From Candidatus Accumulibacter sp. 66-26 (lineage in GTDB: Bacteria; Pseudomonadota; Gammaproteobacteria; Burkholderiales; Rhodocyclaceae): 64,000 nt of DNA. The stretch covers positions 1-64,000 of the forward strand of contig MKUH01000019.1 in the NCBI GenBank assembly GCA_001897745.1, in the 5' to 3' direction. A model generated the notes under the pieces. That model saw only the letters and a program-made list of their open reading frames with translations. It searched no databases and had not been told where the DNA came from. Below are positions 27,540 through 38,861 of the stretch, in pieces (positions within the stretch are counted from its first letter, which is position 1; each line of letters starts with the position of its first letter). The translations under genes were made by a program, and so were the position numbers.

Positions 27540-28697
27540 TCAGCGCATCAGCCGCCCGCCGCTGCCGACGATGGTCACTTCGGCGAAGCGCGAGCCGAGC
27601 CGGTCGCCCGGCCCGTAGCCGACCGAGAAACCGCCGCTGTCGTAAGGCCGCATGCTTTCCAGCGCGAACAGCAGCCTCTCGCGCGTCAGCTGCGGACCGG
27701 CGCGGCGCAGCGCTTCGGCAAAAACCTTGGCGGCGATGTAGCCCTCGAAGGTCGTGTAGGTGACGCCGGCCTTCGGCAGGAATTCCTTCGGCAGCGCCTC
27801 GAATTCGCGCACGAGCGGCGTCGCGCCGCTCCACGGATAGGGCACCACCTGCGAAATGGCGATTCCCGCCGCCTCGGCGCCGAGTTCGGCCTGCAGGGTC
27901 TTGTAGCCGACCACCGAGAGCGCGAAGAACTGCGGCATGCGGCCAGCCAGGCGCATCTGCTTGATGAAGGCGGCCGTCGGCTTGTACGTGCTGATCATCA
28001 CCACGGCCTGCGGGTCGGCGGTACCGATGCTCTTCACCGCCTCGCCGACGTCGTTCTTCGTCTTGTCGTAGACGCCGGTCGCCAGCACGCCCAGCTTGCG
28101 CTTTTTGAGCGCCTTCTCGACGCCGGAGAGGCCGGCCAGCCCGAACGTGTCGTTCTGGTAGAAGACGGCGATGCGGTCGATGCCCAGCGTGGTCAGCTGG
28201 TCGACGATCTTCTCGGTTTCGTCGCCGTAGCTCGCGCGCAGCCAGAAGGTCGTGGGCGAGGGCTTGGCGCGCAGCTCGTCGGCCCCGGTATAGGGCGCGA
28301 AGGACGGCATGGCGCGCTCGCCGATCAGCGGCATCAGCGCCGCGTAGTTGGCGCTGCCGAACATGCCGAAGAAGGCGAAGGTGGCGTCCGCATCGAGCAG
28401 CTTGCGGGCGTTGTCGACCGTCCGCTCGACCACGTAGCCGTCGTCCAGCGTGACGAGCTCGATGCGCCGGCCATGCACGCCGCCCTTACTGTTGAGCCAC
28501 TTGAAATAGGCCAGCGCGCCGTCGCGGTACTCGGTTCCGAGATCGGCCAGCGGGCCGGAAAGCGGCGCCGACTGTCCGAGCCGGATCGCGTTCGGCACAA
28601 CGCCGGATTCGGCCGAAGCCGGCGTTGCGCCGAGCAAGCACGCGCAGAGCGAAATGGCGCCGCCCAGGGCCCGTACGATTTCCTTCACCGCCTTCAT
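27540..28697 (-). CDS. Orphan periplasmic binding protein, HAAT/LivK type
   Basis: The 385-residue protein has a signal peptide (MKAVKEIVRALGGAISLCAC, cleavage after ASA near 29) and a Peripla_BP_6 fold: IRLGQSAPLSGPLADLGTEY, later FYQNDTFGLAGLSGVEKAL. No permease or ATPase lies next to it, so it could feed another importer or present a ligand to a sensor. AAGGAG is seven bases before the chosen ATG; a longer open frame upstream is GC-rich read-through that would cover the promoter and operator. Control by the Crp-family palindrome at 28.8 kb is predicted. Confidence 0.9.
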   Translation of the reverse strand: MKAVKEIVRALGGAISLCACLLGATPASAESGVVPNAIRLGQSAPLSGPLADLGTEYRDGALAYFKWLNSKGGVHGRRIELVTLDDGYVVERTVDNARKLLDADATFAFFGMFGSANYAALMPLIGERAMPSFAPYTGADELRAKPSPTTFWLRASYGDETEKIVDQLTTLGIDRIAVFYQNDTFGLAGLSGVEKALKKRKLGVLATGVYDKTKNDVGEAVKSIGTADPQAVVMISTYKPTAAFIKQMRLAGRMPQFFALSVVGYKTLQAELGAEAAGIAISQVVPYPWSGATPLVREFEALPKEFLPKAGVTYTTFEGYIAAKVFAEALRRAGPQLTRERLLFALESMRPYDSGGFSVGYGPGDRLGSRFAEVTIVGSGGRLMR

Positions 28698-28792
28698 CGA
28701 CCGTCTCCTTTGCTGATCAACGCCGCTTGCGGCAAGCGCCGCGCCGGCTGTGTTCGCGGCTAGCGCGGCCGGACGCGCTGCGGCCTGGGCGC

Positions 28793-28798
28793 ATTCTA
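28793..28798 (-). promoter_or_regulatory. Candidate -10 box of the orphan binding-protein gene
   Basis: The leftward strand reads TAGAAT at 28798-28793. A start point near 28786 would put the centre of the palindrome at 28827.5 about 41 bases upstream, the usual place for a class II Crp-type activator. There is no good -35 hexamer, as expected for such promoters. Confidence 0.45.
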
Positions 28799-28808
28799 GG
28801 ACGGCGGC

Positions 28809-28846
28809 CGCCGCGCAATTGTCGCGCGTCCGACAATTGCGCGGCG
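28809..28846. promoter_or_regulatory. Second copy of the AATTGTC-N8-GACAATT operator, with 16-bp arms
   Basis: The core AATTGTC (28817-28823) / GACAATT (28832-28838) matches the copy at 20359-20380. Here the pairing extends outward and one base inward, giving perfect 16-bp arms around six bases. No U-run follows on either strand, so a terminator is unlikely. It lies between the chemoreceptor stop and the binding-protein start. Confidence 0.7.
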
Positions 28847-28934
28847 CCCCGGGAAGACCGGATGCGTCCGGAAGCGCCGCGCGGCAGCGGGCGCCCTCCG
28901 GCAATCGCCGCCGGACGGCGGCGCGGCGCGACGC

Positions 28935-30824
28935 TCAGCGCCCCTTGGCGCCGCTGGCCTCGGGCAGGCGGAAGAAGGCCATCAGCGCCTGCAGCTGCGT
29001 CGCCTGCCCGCCCATTTCCTCGGCGGTGGCGGCAAGCTCCTCGGAGGCCGAGGCGTTCTGCTGCGCCGCCTGGTTGAGCTGTCCCATCGCCGTGTTCACC
29101 TGCCCGACGCCGACGCCCTGCTCGTCGCTCGCCACGGCGATGCCCTGGACGAGTTCGGAGGTCTGGCGGATCGACGGCAGCATCTGTTCGAGCAAGCCGC
29201 CCGAACGCTCGGCGAGCTTCACCGACGACGCGGCCAGGCGGTCGACTTCCTGCGCCGCAACCTGGCAGCGCTCGGCGAGCTTGCGCACCTCGGCGGCGAC
29301 GACCGCGAAGCCCTTGCCGTGTTCGCCGGCGCGCGCCGCCTCGATCGCCGCGTTGAGCGCCAGCAGATTGGTCTGGTAGGCGATGTCGTCGATGATGCCG
29401 ACGCGTTCGGCGATGCTGCGCATGGCGGCCATCGTTTCGCGCACCGCCGCGCTGCCCTCTTCCGCCTGCTGCGCCGCCTTGCCGGCCATCTCGTCGGTGA
29501 CGCGGGCGTTCTGCGTATTGCGCTGGATCGAAGCCGTCATCTGCTCGACCGAGGCCGAGGTTTCCTCGACCGAGGCGGCCTGCTCGGAGGACGACGAGGA
29601 CAGCGACTGCGCCGTTTCCGACACCTGCCCGGCAGCGTTCGAAATCTCGTCGGCCGCCGCCGTCACTTCGCCGATCGTGTGCGCGAGCTTGTCGAGCATG
29701 CGCGACATCGACGCCATCAATTGCCCCATCTCGTCGCGCGAATCGACGTCCACATGCACCGTCAGATCGCCCTCGGCCAGACGACGGGCGGCTTCGCCGG
29801 CCGCCCTCAGGCGGCGCAGCATGCGCGTCAGCACGGTGGTGAAGGCGAAGGCGAAGGCGATCACGACGCAGGCCGAGAGCAGCGAAAACCCGATCCGCCA
29901 GAGCGCCGCCTGCTCCAGCGTGTGCACGCGGTTTTGCAGGCTGTCGGCGAGCTTGTCCTCGAAGGCCTTCATCGCATCGATCTTGGCCGTGATCGTCGCA
30001 AACCAGTGCGCGGGTTCGACGCCGAAGCCGCCGTCGAGCGCCTTTTCGCTCACGACCTTGCGCAGCGCTGCCGTTTCGGTCGCGGCACGCACGGCGTTCA
30101 GCGCGTCGAGCGCGCCGTTGTCCGCCGCCGAGGCGACGGTGCGGAAGCTGGCGAGATAGACGTCCTGCGCCGTGACGATTTTCTGCAGCGCCTGCACCTG
30201 CGCGACGCTCAACGGCGCGTTGGCGGCGAAAATGCCGTTGGCCGTGGCGCGCTCGCGGCCGGCCTGCTCCTTGGCGTTGAGGAAGAGCGTGTAGGCCATG
30301 ATCTGCTTGGCGATTTCCGCGTCGTCGGTGATCGAGGTCGCCAGATCCAGCGCGCCGAGGAAACGATCGATGGTTCCGGTGTAGAAAGCGAAGGAGTCGG
30401 GCGCGACCATCGCCAGCCCGCTGATTTCCGAGCGCCGTTCGGCCAGGCGGTCGAGGTTGCTCAAGCCTTCGCCGAGGCGTTGGCGGAAGGCCGCCGGCAG
30501 CGCATCGGCTTCCAGTTCGCCGAGGATGCCGCCCAGCGTCTTGCGTGCGGCGTCGGTCTGCTGCCGCTGGCCGGCGAGTTCGTCGGAGAACCTCGCTCCC
30601 TTGCTGCCGATGAAGCCGGCCGACAGGCCGCGCTCCTTCTGCAGCTCATGGACGACGGCGCTGACTCCGACGGCGCTGCGCTCGATCGCCGCGATCTGCC
30701 GCCATTGCCGCAGCTGCTGCCAGTCGGACAGCAGGTTGGTCGCCGTGTAGTAGAAAGTCCCCGCGAGCAGGGCGCCGAAAAGCAGCAGCAAACGCGCGCG
30801 CAAACTGGTCATGAAGTTCAGCAT
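28935..30824 (-). CDS. Methyl-accepting chemotaxis protein with NIT (nitrate/nitrite-sensing) domain
   Basis: The 629-residue receptor has a membrane span at about 9-30 and a periplasmic region with the NIT-domain hallmark [17 protein letters not shown] (near 60), [14 protein letters not shown] and a helical bundle to about 290. A second span (about 300-328), a HAMP linker and a signalling domain follow, the latter with the hairpin tip [20 protein letters not shown]. There is no C-terminal CheR-binding pentapeptide. NIT domains detect nitrate and nitrite, so this should steer the cell along those gradients. The ATG at 30824 has GGAGAG nine bases upstream. It is divergent from nirS across 465 bases. 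Confidence 0.9.
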   Translation of the reverse strand: MLNFMTSLRARLLLLFGALLAGTFYYTATNLLSDWQQLRQWRQIAAIERSAVGVSAVVHELQKERGLSAGFIGSKGARFSDELAGQRQQTDAARKTLGGILGELEADALPAAFRQRLGEGLSNLDRLAERRSEISGLAMVAPDSFAFYTGTIDRFLGALDLATSITDDAEIAKQIMAYTLFLNAKEQAGRERATANGIFAANAPLSVAQVQALQKIVTAQDVYLASFRTVASAADNGALDALNAVRAATETAALRKVVSEKALDGGFGVEPAHWFATITAKIDAMKAFEDKLADSLQNRVHTLEQAALWRIGFSLLSACVVIAFAFAFTTVLTRMLRRLRAAGEAARRLAEGDLTVHVDVDSRDEMGQLMASMSRMLDKLAHTIGEVTAAADEISNAAGQVSETAQSLSSSSSEQAASVEETSASVEQMTASIQRNTQNARVTDEMAGKAAQQAEEGSAAVRETMAAMRSIAERVGIIDDIAYQTNLLALNAAIEAARAGEHGKGFAVVAAEVRKLAERCQVAAQEVDRLAASSVKLAERSGGLLEQMLPSIRQTSELVQGIAVASDEQGVGVGQVNTAMGQLNQAAQQNASASEELAATAEEMGGQATQLQALMAFFRLPEASGAKGR

Positions 30825-31138
30825 GAATTCGTCTCTCCGAGAAAGGCCGGATCCGGCACGGGCGCAGCCCGTCGTCGGTCCGATTCTGTTTGTATTTTTC
30901 CCGCCTCGCCGCAGCGCGCCGGACCGCCTGCCGAGGCTGGCGGCGAATCCGCACGCTGCGCCGCGCGATACGCACGAAGCGCCCGCAGAGCATAACAGAC
31001 GAAAGTCATAGAGGAAGCCCCCGGCGCCGGCCACGGCGGCCTTGAAAGCGCCCGCCGAAGCGCCACCGGCGAGCGCCGTGCCCGCCGCCGGGAGCGGCCG
31101 ACACGGCTGCCTCCGGCAGACCGTCCGCATGCCGAGGC

Positions 31139-33014
<1,876 letters not shown>

Positions 33015-33039
33015 ACCGGCGCCGTAAATTGTAAGATCG

Positions 33040-33075
33040 ACGGGAAGGGGGTTTTGCCCCCTTCCCGTTTTGTTT
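33040..33075 (+). terminator. Rho-independent terminator of nirS
   Basis: ACGGGAAGGGGG pairs over 12 bases with CCCCCTTCCCGT around TTTTG, followed by TTTTGTTT. It lies 26 bases after the nirS stop, so the regulator gene downstream probably needs its own promoter or read-through. Confidence 0.93.
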
Positions 33076-33108
33076 AGTACGGCTTTTCAAGCCGAAAGAG
33101 CTACTGAC

Positions 33109-34596
33109 TTGAGAGCCCCCTTCAAAGAAGCCCATTGGGCGCAGCGCGATCTGCTCGCGAAGAGCCCGCTATTCTCCGGCCTGCCGGAATCCAGTGCCGA
33201 CGAGCTTGCCGCCGCGAGCCGCCTGCTCGAACTGCCGCCGCGCCACTACCTTTTCCGCGCCGGCGAACCGATCCGCGAAGCCCACCTGCTGGTGAGCGGC
33301 AGCGTGCGCCGTTCGACGACGCTGGCCGGCGGCCGCAAGAAGGTCATCGAACTCGCGCAGGCGCCGCAGCTTCTGGCGCCGGGCGAAGTTTTTGGCGGTC
33401 CGCGCTACGCCTCGTCCTGCGAAGTCATCGCGTCGAGCGTCGCGCTCGCCATCGACCTGCGCCGGCTGCGCGCGCTCCTCGCGCGCGACCTCGACCTCGC
33501 CGGGCGCATCGTCCAGGCGCTGGCCGACCGCCTGTGCGCCGTCGAATTCGACGTCACCGGCCACCACTACAGCCTGACCGGAACGCAGCGCCTGCTCGAT
33601 TACCTGCTCGAACTCGCCGGCGAACCGACCGGCCTTGCCGGCGAAACGACGGTCGTCCTCAAGGCCAGCAAAACGCTGATCGCCGCGCGCATCGGCATGA
33701 CGCCCGAATCGCTGTCGCGCAATCTGCGGCAGTTGAGCGACAGCGGCGTGATCGTCGTCGAGGGGCGCAAGGTACATATCCAGAACGCCGCGCTGCTCGA
33801 CACCGAGAACGGCGGTGCGGCGCGGCGCCTCAACTTCTCGCGCCGGGCCAAGGTCGACAAGGCGCAGCCGCCGAAGGTCCTGCCGGGCGCATTGATCAAC
33901 CTCTGCGGCCGCCTGCGCGTGCTTTCGCAGCGCCTGGCCAGCGCCTGGGCGCTGATCGCCAGCGACATCACGCCGAGCACGGCGGCGGTCCGTCTGCGCC
34001 GGCTCGACGGCGAGTTCGCCCGCCATCTCGCGCGCCTCGAACGCCTCGCGCTGCCCGCACCGCTCGCCGAAAACCTGCAGGCCGTCGGCGAAATCTGGCG
34101 GCGCTTCCGGCCGGCGCTCTTCTCCGAAACCCCCGCAGCCTCTGCGGCCCCCGCGCAGATGCTCGCGCTCAGCGAGGAAATCCTGGCCGCCACCGACGCG
34201 CTGACCGGCCGCGCCGAACGCCTCGCGGCAACGCCCGGCGCCCGCTACGTGAATATTGCCGGTCGCAATCGCATGCTCTCGCAGCGCATCAGCAAGCTCT
34301 TCCTGTTCCGTGCCTGGCCCGCTTGCCGCGACAGCGCGCTGGCCCAGCACGAGCTTTCCTGCGCCGAATTCGAGAACAATCTCGATACCCTGCGACAAAG
34401 CGGCAAGGAATTGCCGCAGCTCGCCGCCCAGCTCGAAGAGGTCGCCGCCCAGTGGCAGAAATTCTCCCGTGCGCTGGAGCCGAGCCTGCCCTATCTCGGC
34501 AAGTCGCACCACGCACGCGGCATCATGGTCGAAGGCGACCGCCTGCTGCGCCACGTCGATACCACCGTCAAACTCTACGAGCGCCTGAGCAAGTAG
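33109..34596 (+). CDS. Soluble Crp/Fnr regulator fused to two PilJ/NarX-like P-box modules
   Basis: This 495-residue protein starts with a Crp/Fnr sensor barrel (about 10-130: LLAKSPLFSGLPESSADELA) and a winged helix whose recognition helix TPESLSRNLRQL carries E200, S203 and R204, the E-x-x-S-R pattern that reads TTGAT. There are no Fnr iron-sulfur cysteines. After a basic linker come two helical modules with INLCGRLRVLSQR (263-275) and VNIAGRNRMLSQR (381-393). These keep the G-x-x-R-x-x-S-x-R pattern of the NarX nitrate-binding P-box and of PilJ-type domains. No membrane segment is seen. The TTG at 33109 is a tentative start; an earlier TTG at 33070 lies inside the U-run of the nirS terminator. 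It probably controls nirS in response to nitrate or nitrite. Confidence 0.85.
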   Translation: MRAPFKEAHWAQRDLLAKSPLFSGLPESSADELAAASRLLELPPRHYLFRAGEPIREAHLLVSGSVRRSTTLAGGRKKVIELAQAPQLLAPGEVFGGPRYASSCEVIASSVALAIDLRRLRALLARDLDLAGRIVQALADRLCAVEFDVTGHHYSLTGTQRLLDYLLELAGEPTGLAGETTVVLKASKTLIAARIGMTPESLSRNLRQLSDSGVIVVEGRKVHIQNAALLDTENGGAARRLNFSRRAKVDKAQPPKVLPGALINLCGRLRVLSQRLASAWALIASDITPSTAAVRLRRLDGEFARHLARLERLALPAPLAENLQAVGEIWRRFRPALFSETPAASAAPAQMLALSEEILAATDALTGRAERLAATPGARYVNIAGRNRMLSQRISKLFLFRAWPACRDSALAQHELSCAEFENNLDTLRQSGKELPQLAAQLEEVAAQWQKFSRALEPSLPYLGKSHHARGIMVEGDRLLRHVDTTVKLYERLSK

Positions 34597-34788
34597 GACG
34601 GCGCCCCGTCGCCACGGCGCCCGGCCCGCACCAGCGGGCGCCAGAACCGGGCCCCGCTCGGCGCGGCCCGGACGAGTCCTTCGCGGAGGACGGGGCCGCA
34701 TCGCCCGGCAAGGCGTGCCGAAGCGGGGCGGCGCCCGGCGTCGTGTAGGATGAAGGCCGTCCGACGAATCCTGCCCTCGGTGAAAAAC

Positions 34789-35397
34789 ATGAACATGCCG
34801 CTGAAAATCCGCCCCCTGGAGCGCGAAGACCTGCGCTTCGTACATGACCTGGACAACAACGAAACGGTCATGCACTACTGGTTCGAGGAGCCCTACGAGG
34901 CCTTCGTCGAACTGTGCGACCTCTACGACAAGCACATCCACGACCAGAGCGAACGGCGCTTCGTCGTCGAACGCGACGGCGTCAGCGTCGGCCTCGTCGA
35001 GTTGGTGGAAATCAATCATCTGCACCGCCGCGCCGAGTTCCAGATCATCATCGCGCCGGAGCACCAGGGCAAGGGCTACGCAGCCCCGGCCACCGTCCTG
35101 GCGATCGAGTACGCCTTCTTCGTACTCAACCTGTACAAGCTTTTCCTGGTCGTCGACTGCGACAATCCGGCGGCGCTCGCGGTCTATCGCAAACTCGGCT
35201 TTCAGGACGAAGGCGTCCTGCGCCACGAATTCTTCGTCAACGGGCAATACCGGGATGCGCTGCGGATGGCCATTTTCCAGCCCGACTTCCTGGCCCAACG
35301 CAAAGCCGCGGAGGCAGCGGCGGCCGCGCCCGGCAGCCGGGCGCGGGCGAAAAAAAGCCCGCCGTCGCCGGCGGGCCGCAAGGTGAAGCGACACTGA
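34789..35397 (+). CDS. speG: Spermidine N1-acetyltransferase SpeG
   Basis: SpeG acetylates spermidine and spermine with acetyl-CoA. The core ([50 protein letters not shown] as the CoA loop, [20 protein letters not shown]) closely follows E. coli SpeG. The ATG at 34789 aligns with the family start; an in-frame ATG at 34750 would add 13 residues, and neither has a good ribosome site. The last 30 or so residues form an Ala/Arg/Lys/Pro-rich tail not found in E. coli. Part of that tail is coded by a stem-loop that serves as terminator for the converging icmF gene. The 192-base gap before it (34597-34788) holds nothing I recognise. Confidence 0.93.
   Translation: MNMPLKIRPLEREDLRFVHDLDNNETVMHYWFEEPYEAFVELCDLYDKHIHDQSERRFVVERDGVSVGLVELVEINHLHRRAEFQIIIAPEHQGKGYAAPATVLAIEYAFFVLNLYKLFLVVDCDNPAALAVYRKLGFQDEGVLRHEFFVNGQYRDALRMAIFQPDFLAQRKAAEAAAAAPGSRARAKKSPPSPAGRKVKRH
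35350..35376 (-). terminator. icmF terminator lying inside the 3' end of speG
   Basis: On the leftward strand GCCCGCCG / CGGCGGGC (eight pairs, four-base loop) is followed by seven T. It lies 65 bases after the icmF stop and within the last codons of speG on the other strand. Confidence 0.8.
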
Positions 35398-35440
35398 TGC
35401 TACGAACGGGCGCCGCGCGAAACGGCGCCCGGTACAACAA

Positions 35441-38400
35441 TCACATGCTGCGGCGGTACTGCCCACCCACCTCGTAAAGCGCCGAGGTGATCTGGCCGAG
35501 CGAGCAGACGCGCACGGCGTCGACCAGCACGGCGAAGACGTTGCCGTTGTCGATCACGGTCTGCTTCAGGCGCTCGACCATGGCGGCGGATGCGGCCGCG
35601 TTGCGCTGCTGGAAGTCGCGCAGGCGGGCGATCTGCGACTGCTTCTCCTCCTCCGTCGAGCGCGCCAGCTCGATCTCGATCTGCGCGTCGCCCTTCGGAT
35701 TGCGGAAGGTGTTGACGCCGATGATCGGGTGCGAGCCGTCGTGCTTCTTGTGCTCGTAGTAGAGCGATTCCTCCTGGATCTTGCCTCGCTGGTAGCCGGT
35801 TTCCATCGCGCCGAGCACGCCGCCGCGCGCGGCGATCGCCTCGAACTCCTTGAGCACGGCCTCTTCGACGAGGTCGGTCAGTTCGTCGATGATGAACGAA
35901 CCCTGATTCGGGTTCTCGTTCATGGCGAGGCCCCACTCGCGGTTGATCACGAGCTGGATGGCCATCGCGCGGCGCACGCTTTCCTCGGTCGGCGTCGTGA
36001 TCGCCTCGTCGTAGGCGTTGGTGTGCAGGCTGTTGCAGTTGTCGTAGATGGCGATCAGCGCCTGCAGCGTCGTGCGGATGTCGTTGAACGCCATTTCCTG
36101 CGCGTGCAGCGAGCGGCCCGAGGTCTGGATGTGGTACTTGAGCTTCTGGCTGCGCTCGTTGGCGCCGTACTTGTTCTTCATCGCCACCGCCCAGATGCGG
36201 CGCGCGACGCGGCCGATCACCGAGTACTCGGGGTCCATGCCGTTGCTGAAGAAGAACGACAGGTTGGGCGCGAAGTCATCGATGTGCATGCCGCGCGCGA
36301 GGTAGGCTTCGACGTAGGTGAAGCCGTTCGACAGCGTGAAGGCGAGCTGCGAGATCGGATTCGCGCCGGCTTCGGCGATGTGGTACCCGGAGATCGACAC
36401 CGAGTAGAAGTTCTTGACGTCGTGATGGACGAAGAACTCCTGGATGTCGCCCATCATCTTGAGCGCGAACTCGGTGCTGAAGATGCAGGTGTTCTGGCCC
36501 TGGTCTTCCTTCAGGATGTCCGCCTGCACGGTGCCGCGCACGCTGGCGAGGACCCATTCGCGGATCTTCTGCGCCTCGTCCTCGGTCGGCTGGCGGCCGT
36601 TCTGCGCCTCGAACTTGGCGATCTGCTGGTCGAGCGCGGTGTTGAAGAAGCAGGCGAGGATGATCGGCGCCGGGCCGTTGATCGTCATCGACACCGAAGT
36701 CGTCGGCGCGCACAGGTCGAAGCCGTCGTAGAGCACCTTCATGTCGTCGAGCGTGGCGATCGAGACGCCGGAGTTGCCGATCTTGCCGTAGATGTCCGGG
36801 CGCTCGTCGGGATCGCAGCCGTACAGCGTGACCGAGTCGAAGGCGGTCGACAGGCGGTGCGCCGGCATGCCTTCGGAAACCTTCTTGAAGCGGCGGTTGG
36901 TGCGGAAGGCGTCGCCCTCGCCGGCAAACATGCGCGTCGGGTCCTCGTTCTCGCGCTTGAAGGCGAAGACGCCGGCGGTGTAGGGGAAGGAGCCGGGAAC
37001 GTTTTCCTTCATCAGGAAGCGCAGCACTTCGCCGTCGTCCTCGAAACGCGGCAGCGAGACCTTGCGGATGCGCGAGCCGGAGAGCGAGGTGTTGGTGAGT
37101 TTGGTGCGGATCTCCTTGTCGCGGATCTTCACGACGTACTCGTCCTGCGCGTAGAGCTCGACGGTGGTCGGCCACATGTCGAGCAGCTTCCTCGCCTTCG
37201 AATCGAGCTCGCCGTCCTTCCAGGCGATCAGTTCGTCGAATGTGGCCAACTGCGCGTCGCCGGTCTTGCCGCAGCCTTCGAACAGCGCCTTCGCGGTGCG
37301 CAGCGACTGGCGCTCGCGCGCGATGCGCGCCTGCTGCGCGGTGTGCGCGTGGTAGCCGCGCACGCTCTCGGCGATCTCGGCGAGGTAGCGGATGCGCTGC
37401 GCCGGGACGATGGCGCGCTGATTCGACGACTGGCGCACGGTAACGAGCGGCAGCTTGCCCTTCTGCAGCTTGAGGCCGAGTTCGCCGAGCTTGGGCACCA
37501 TCGCCTGATACAGTGCGGTGACGCCGTCGTCGTTGAAGCGCGCGGCCATGGTGCCGAACACCGGCATTTCCTCGGTCGGCGTACCGAAGGCTTCGCGGTT
37601 GCGCTGGTACTGCTTGCGCACGTCGCGCAGCGCGTCCTCGGCGCCCTTGCGGTCGAACTTGTTGATCGCCACGAAGTCGGCGAAATCGAGCATGTCGATC
37701 TTTTCGAGCTGGCTGGCGGCGCCGAACTCGGGCGTCATGACGTAGAGCGAGGCGTCGACGAGCGGCACGATGGCGGCGTTGCCCTGGCCGATGCCCGAGG
37801 TTTCGACGACGACGAGGTCGAAGCCGGCGAGCTTGCAGGCGGCGATCACTTCCGGCAGCGCGGCGGAGATTTCCGAACCGGTGTCGCGCGTCGCCAGCGA
37901 GCGCATGTAGATGTTCGGATGCTCGATAGCGTTCATGCGGATGCGGTCGCCGAGCAGCGCGCCGCCGGTGCGCTTGCGCGAGGGGTCGATGGAGACGATG
38001 GCGAGCTTGATCGTGTCGCCCTGGTCGAGCCTAAAGCGGCGCACCAGTTCGTCGGTCAGCGAGGACTTGCCGGCGCCGCCGGTGCCGGTGATGCCGAGCG
38101 TCGGCACCTTGAGGTCGGCGGCGGCGGCGACGATCTGCTGACGCAGCGCCTCGGGGTAGGCGCCGTTTTCCAGCGCCGTGATGATCTTCGCCAGCGTGCG
38201 GCGGTCGCCGGCCTTGAGCGCGGCGAGCACCTCGTCCGCGGTCTGCGGCGCGAGCGCCGTGAGGTCGCTGTCCGCCTGCTCGACGAGATCGTTGATCATG
38301 CCCTGCAGGCCGAGCGTCTGGCCGTCCTCGGGCGAGTAGATGCGGGTCACGCCGTAGTCGTGCAGCTCCTTGATCTCGGACGGCACGATGACGCCGCCGC

Positions 38401-38719
38401 CGCCGCCGAAGACCTTGATGTTCTCGCCGCCGCCCGCCTTCAGGAGGTCGATCATGTACTTGAAGAACTCGACGTGCCCGCCTTGGTACGAAGTGATGGC
38501 GATGCCCTGCACGTCTTCCTGCAGCGCGGCGTTGACGATCTCCTGCACGGAGCGGTTGTGGCCGAGGTGGATGACCTCGGAACCGGTCGACTGCAGGATG
38601 CGGCGCATGATGTTGATCGACGCGTCGTGCCCGTCGAAGAGCGACGCGGCGGTGACGAAGCGCACCTTGTGCTTGGGCTTGTACGGGACGAGCTTCTTGG
38701 CTACGGACAGATCGGTCAT
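35441..38719 (-). CDS. icmF: Fused adenosylcobalamin-dependent acyl-CoA mutase (IcmF type)
   Basis: The 1,092 residues contain, in order, a cobalamin-binding domain with [12 protein letters not shown] (30-41), a MeaI/ArgK-type GTPase chaperone with P-loop GTGGAGKSS (about 213) and NKFDRKG, and the large mutase barrel ([20 protein letters not shown] region, later [20 protein letters not shown]). This is the fused layout of IcmF, which interconverts isobutyryl-CoA and butyryl-CoA, or related branched acyl-CoAs. The exact substrate depends on a few active-site residues I did not resolve. GGAG precedes the ATG. It is divergent from an AraC-type regulator, a likely controller, and links branched acids to central metabolism. 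Confidence 0.92.
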   Translation of the reverse strand: MTDLSVAKKLVPYKPKHKVRFVTAASLFDGHDASINIMRRILQSTGSEVIHLGHNRSVQEIVNAALQEDVQGIAITSYQGGHVEFFKYMIDLLKAGGGENIKVFGGGGGVIVPSEIKELHDYGVTRIYSPEDGQTLGLQGMINDLVEQADSDLTALAPQTADEVLAALKAGDRRTLAKIITALENGAYPEALRQQIVAAAADLKVPTLGITGTGGAGKSSLTDELVRRFRLDQGDTIKLAIVSIDPSRKRTGGALLGDRIRMNAIEHPNIYMRSLATRDTGSEISAALPEVIAACKLAGFDLVVVETSGIGQGNAAIVPLVDASLYVMTPEFGAASQLEKIDMLDFADFVAINKFDRKGAEDALRDVRKQYQRNREAFGTPTEEMPVFGTMAARFNDDGVTALYQAMVPKLGELGLKLQKGKLPLVTVRQSSNQRAIVPAQRIRYLAEIAESVRGYHAHTAQQARIARERQSLRTAKALFEGCGKTGDAQLATFDELIAWKDGELDSKARKLLDMWPTTVELYAQDEYVVKIRDKEIRTKLTNTSLSGSRIRKVSLPRFEDDGEVLRFLMKENVPGSFPYTAGVFAFKRENEDPTRMFAGEGDAFRTNRRFKKVSEGMPAHRLSTAFDSVTLYGCDPDERPDIYGKIGNSGVSIATLDDMKVLYDGFDLCAPTTSVSMTINGPAPIILACFFNTALDQQIAKFEAQNGRQPTEDEAQKIREWVLASVRGTVQADILKEDQGQNTCIFSTEFALKMMGDIQEFFVHHDVKNFYSVSISGYHIAEAGANPISQLAFTLSNGFTYVEAYLARGMHIDDFAPNLSFFFSNGMDPEYSVIGRVARRIWAVAMKNKYGANERSQKLKYHIQTSGRSLHAQEMAFNDIRTTLQALIAIYDNCNSLHTNAYDEAITTPTEESVRRAMAIQLVINREWGLAMNENPNQGSFIIDELTDLVEEAVLKEFEAIAARGGVLGAMETGYQRGKIQEESLYYEHKKHDGSHPIIGVNTFRNPKGDAQIEIELARSTEEEKQSQIARLRDFQQRNAAASAAMVERLKQTVIDNGNVFAVLVDAVRVCSLGQITSALYEVGGQYRRSM

Positions 38720-38861
38720 GGTGTCGCTCCACGCTGTTTATATGAGTTAGGCCCTCATCTTAGGAAGCCCGGAGACGGAATGCCATTGCCGAGCGCGCCG
38801 CAAACATTGTAAATTCTGCCAAAGTAAAACACCTGTAGATACAAGGCGGCAAGAGCGACCC

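Noticed and set aside
33070-33108. Earlier TTG start for the P-box regulator
   Set aside because: It lies inside the U-run of the nirS terminator and has no ribosome site; the added residues do not look family-like.
35408-35430. GGGCGCCG / CGGCGCCC hairpin between speG and icmF as terminator
   Set aside because: No U-run on either strand; the better leftward terminator is at 35350-35376.
35729-38812. Thousand-codon open frame antisense to icmF
   Set aside because: It shadows icmF over its whole length and gives a low-complexity Asp/Val/Arg/His protein; icmF has full family motifs.
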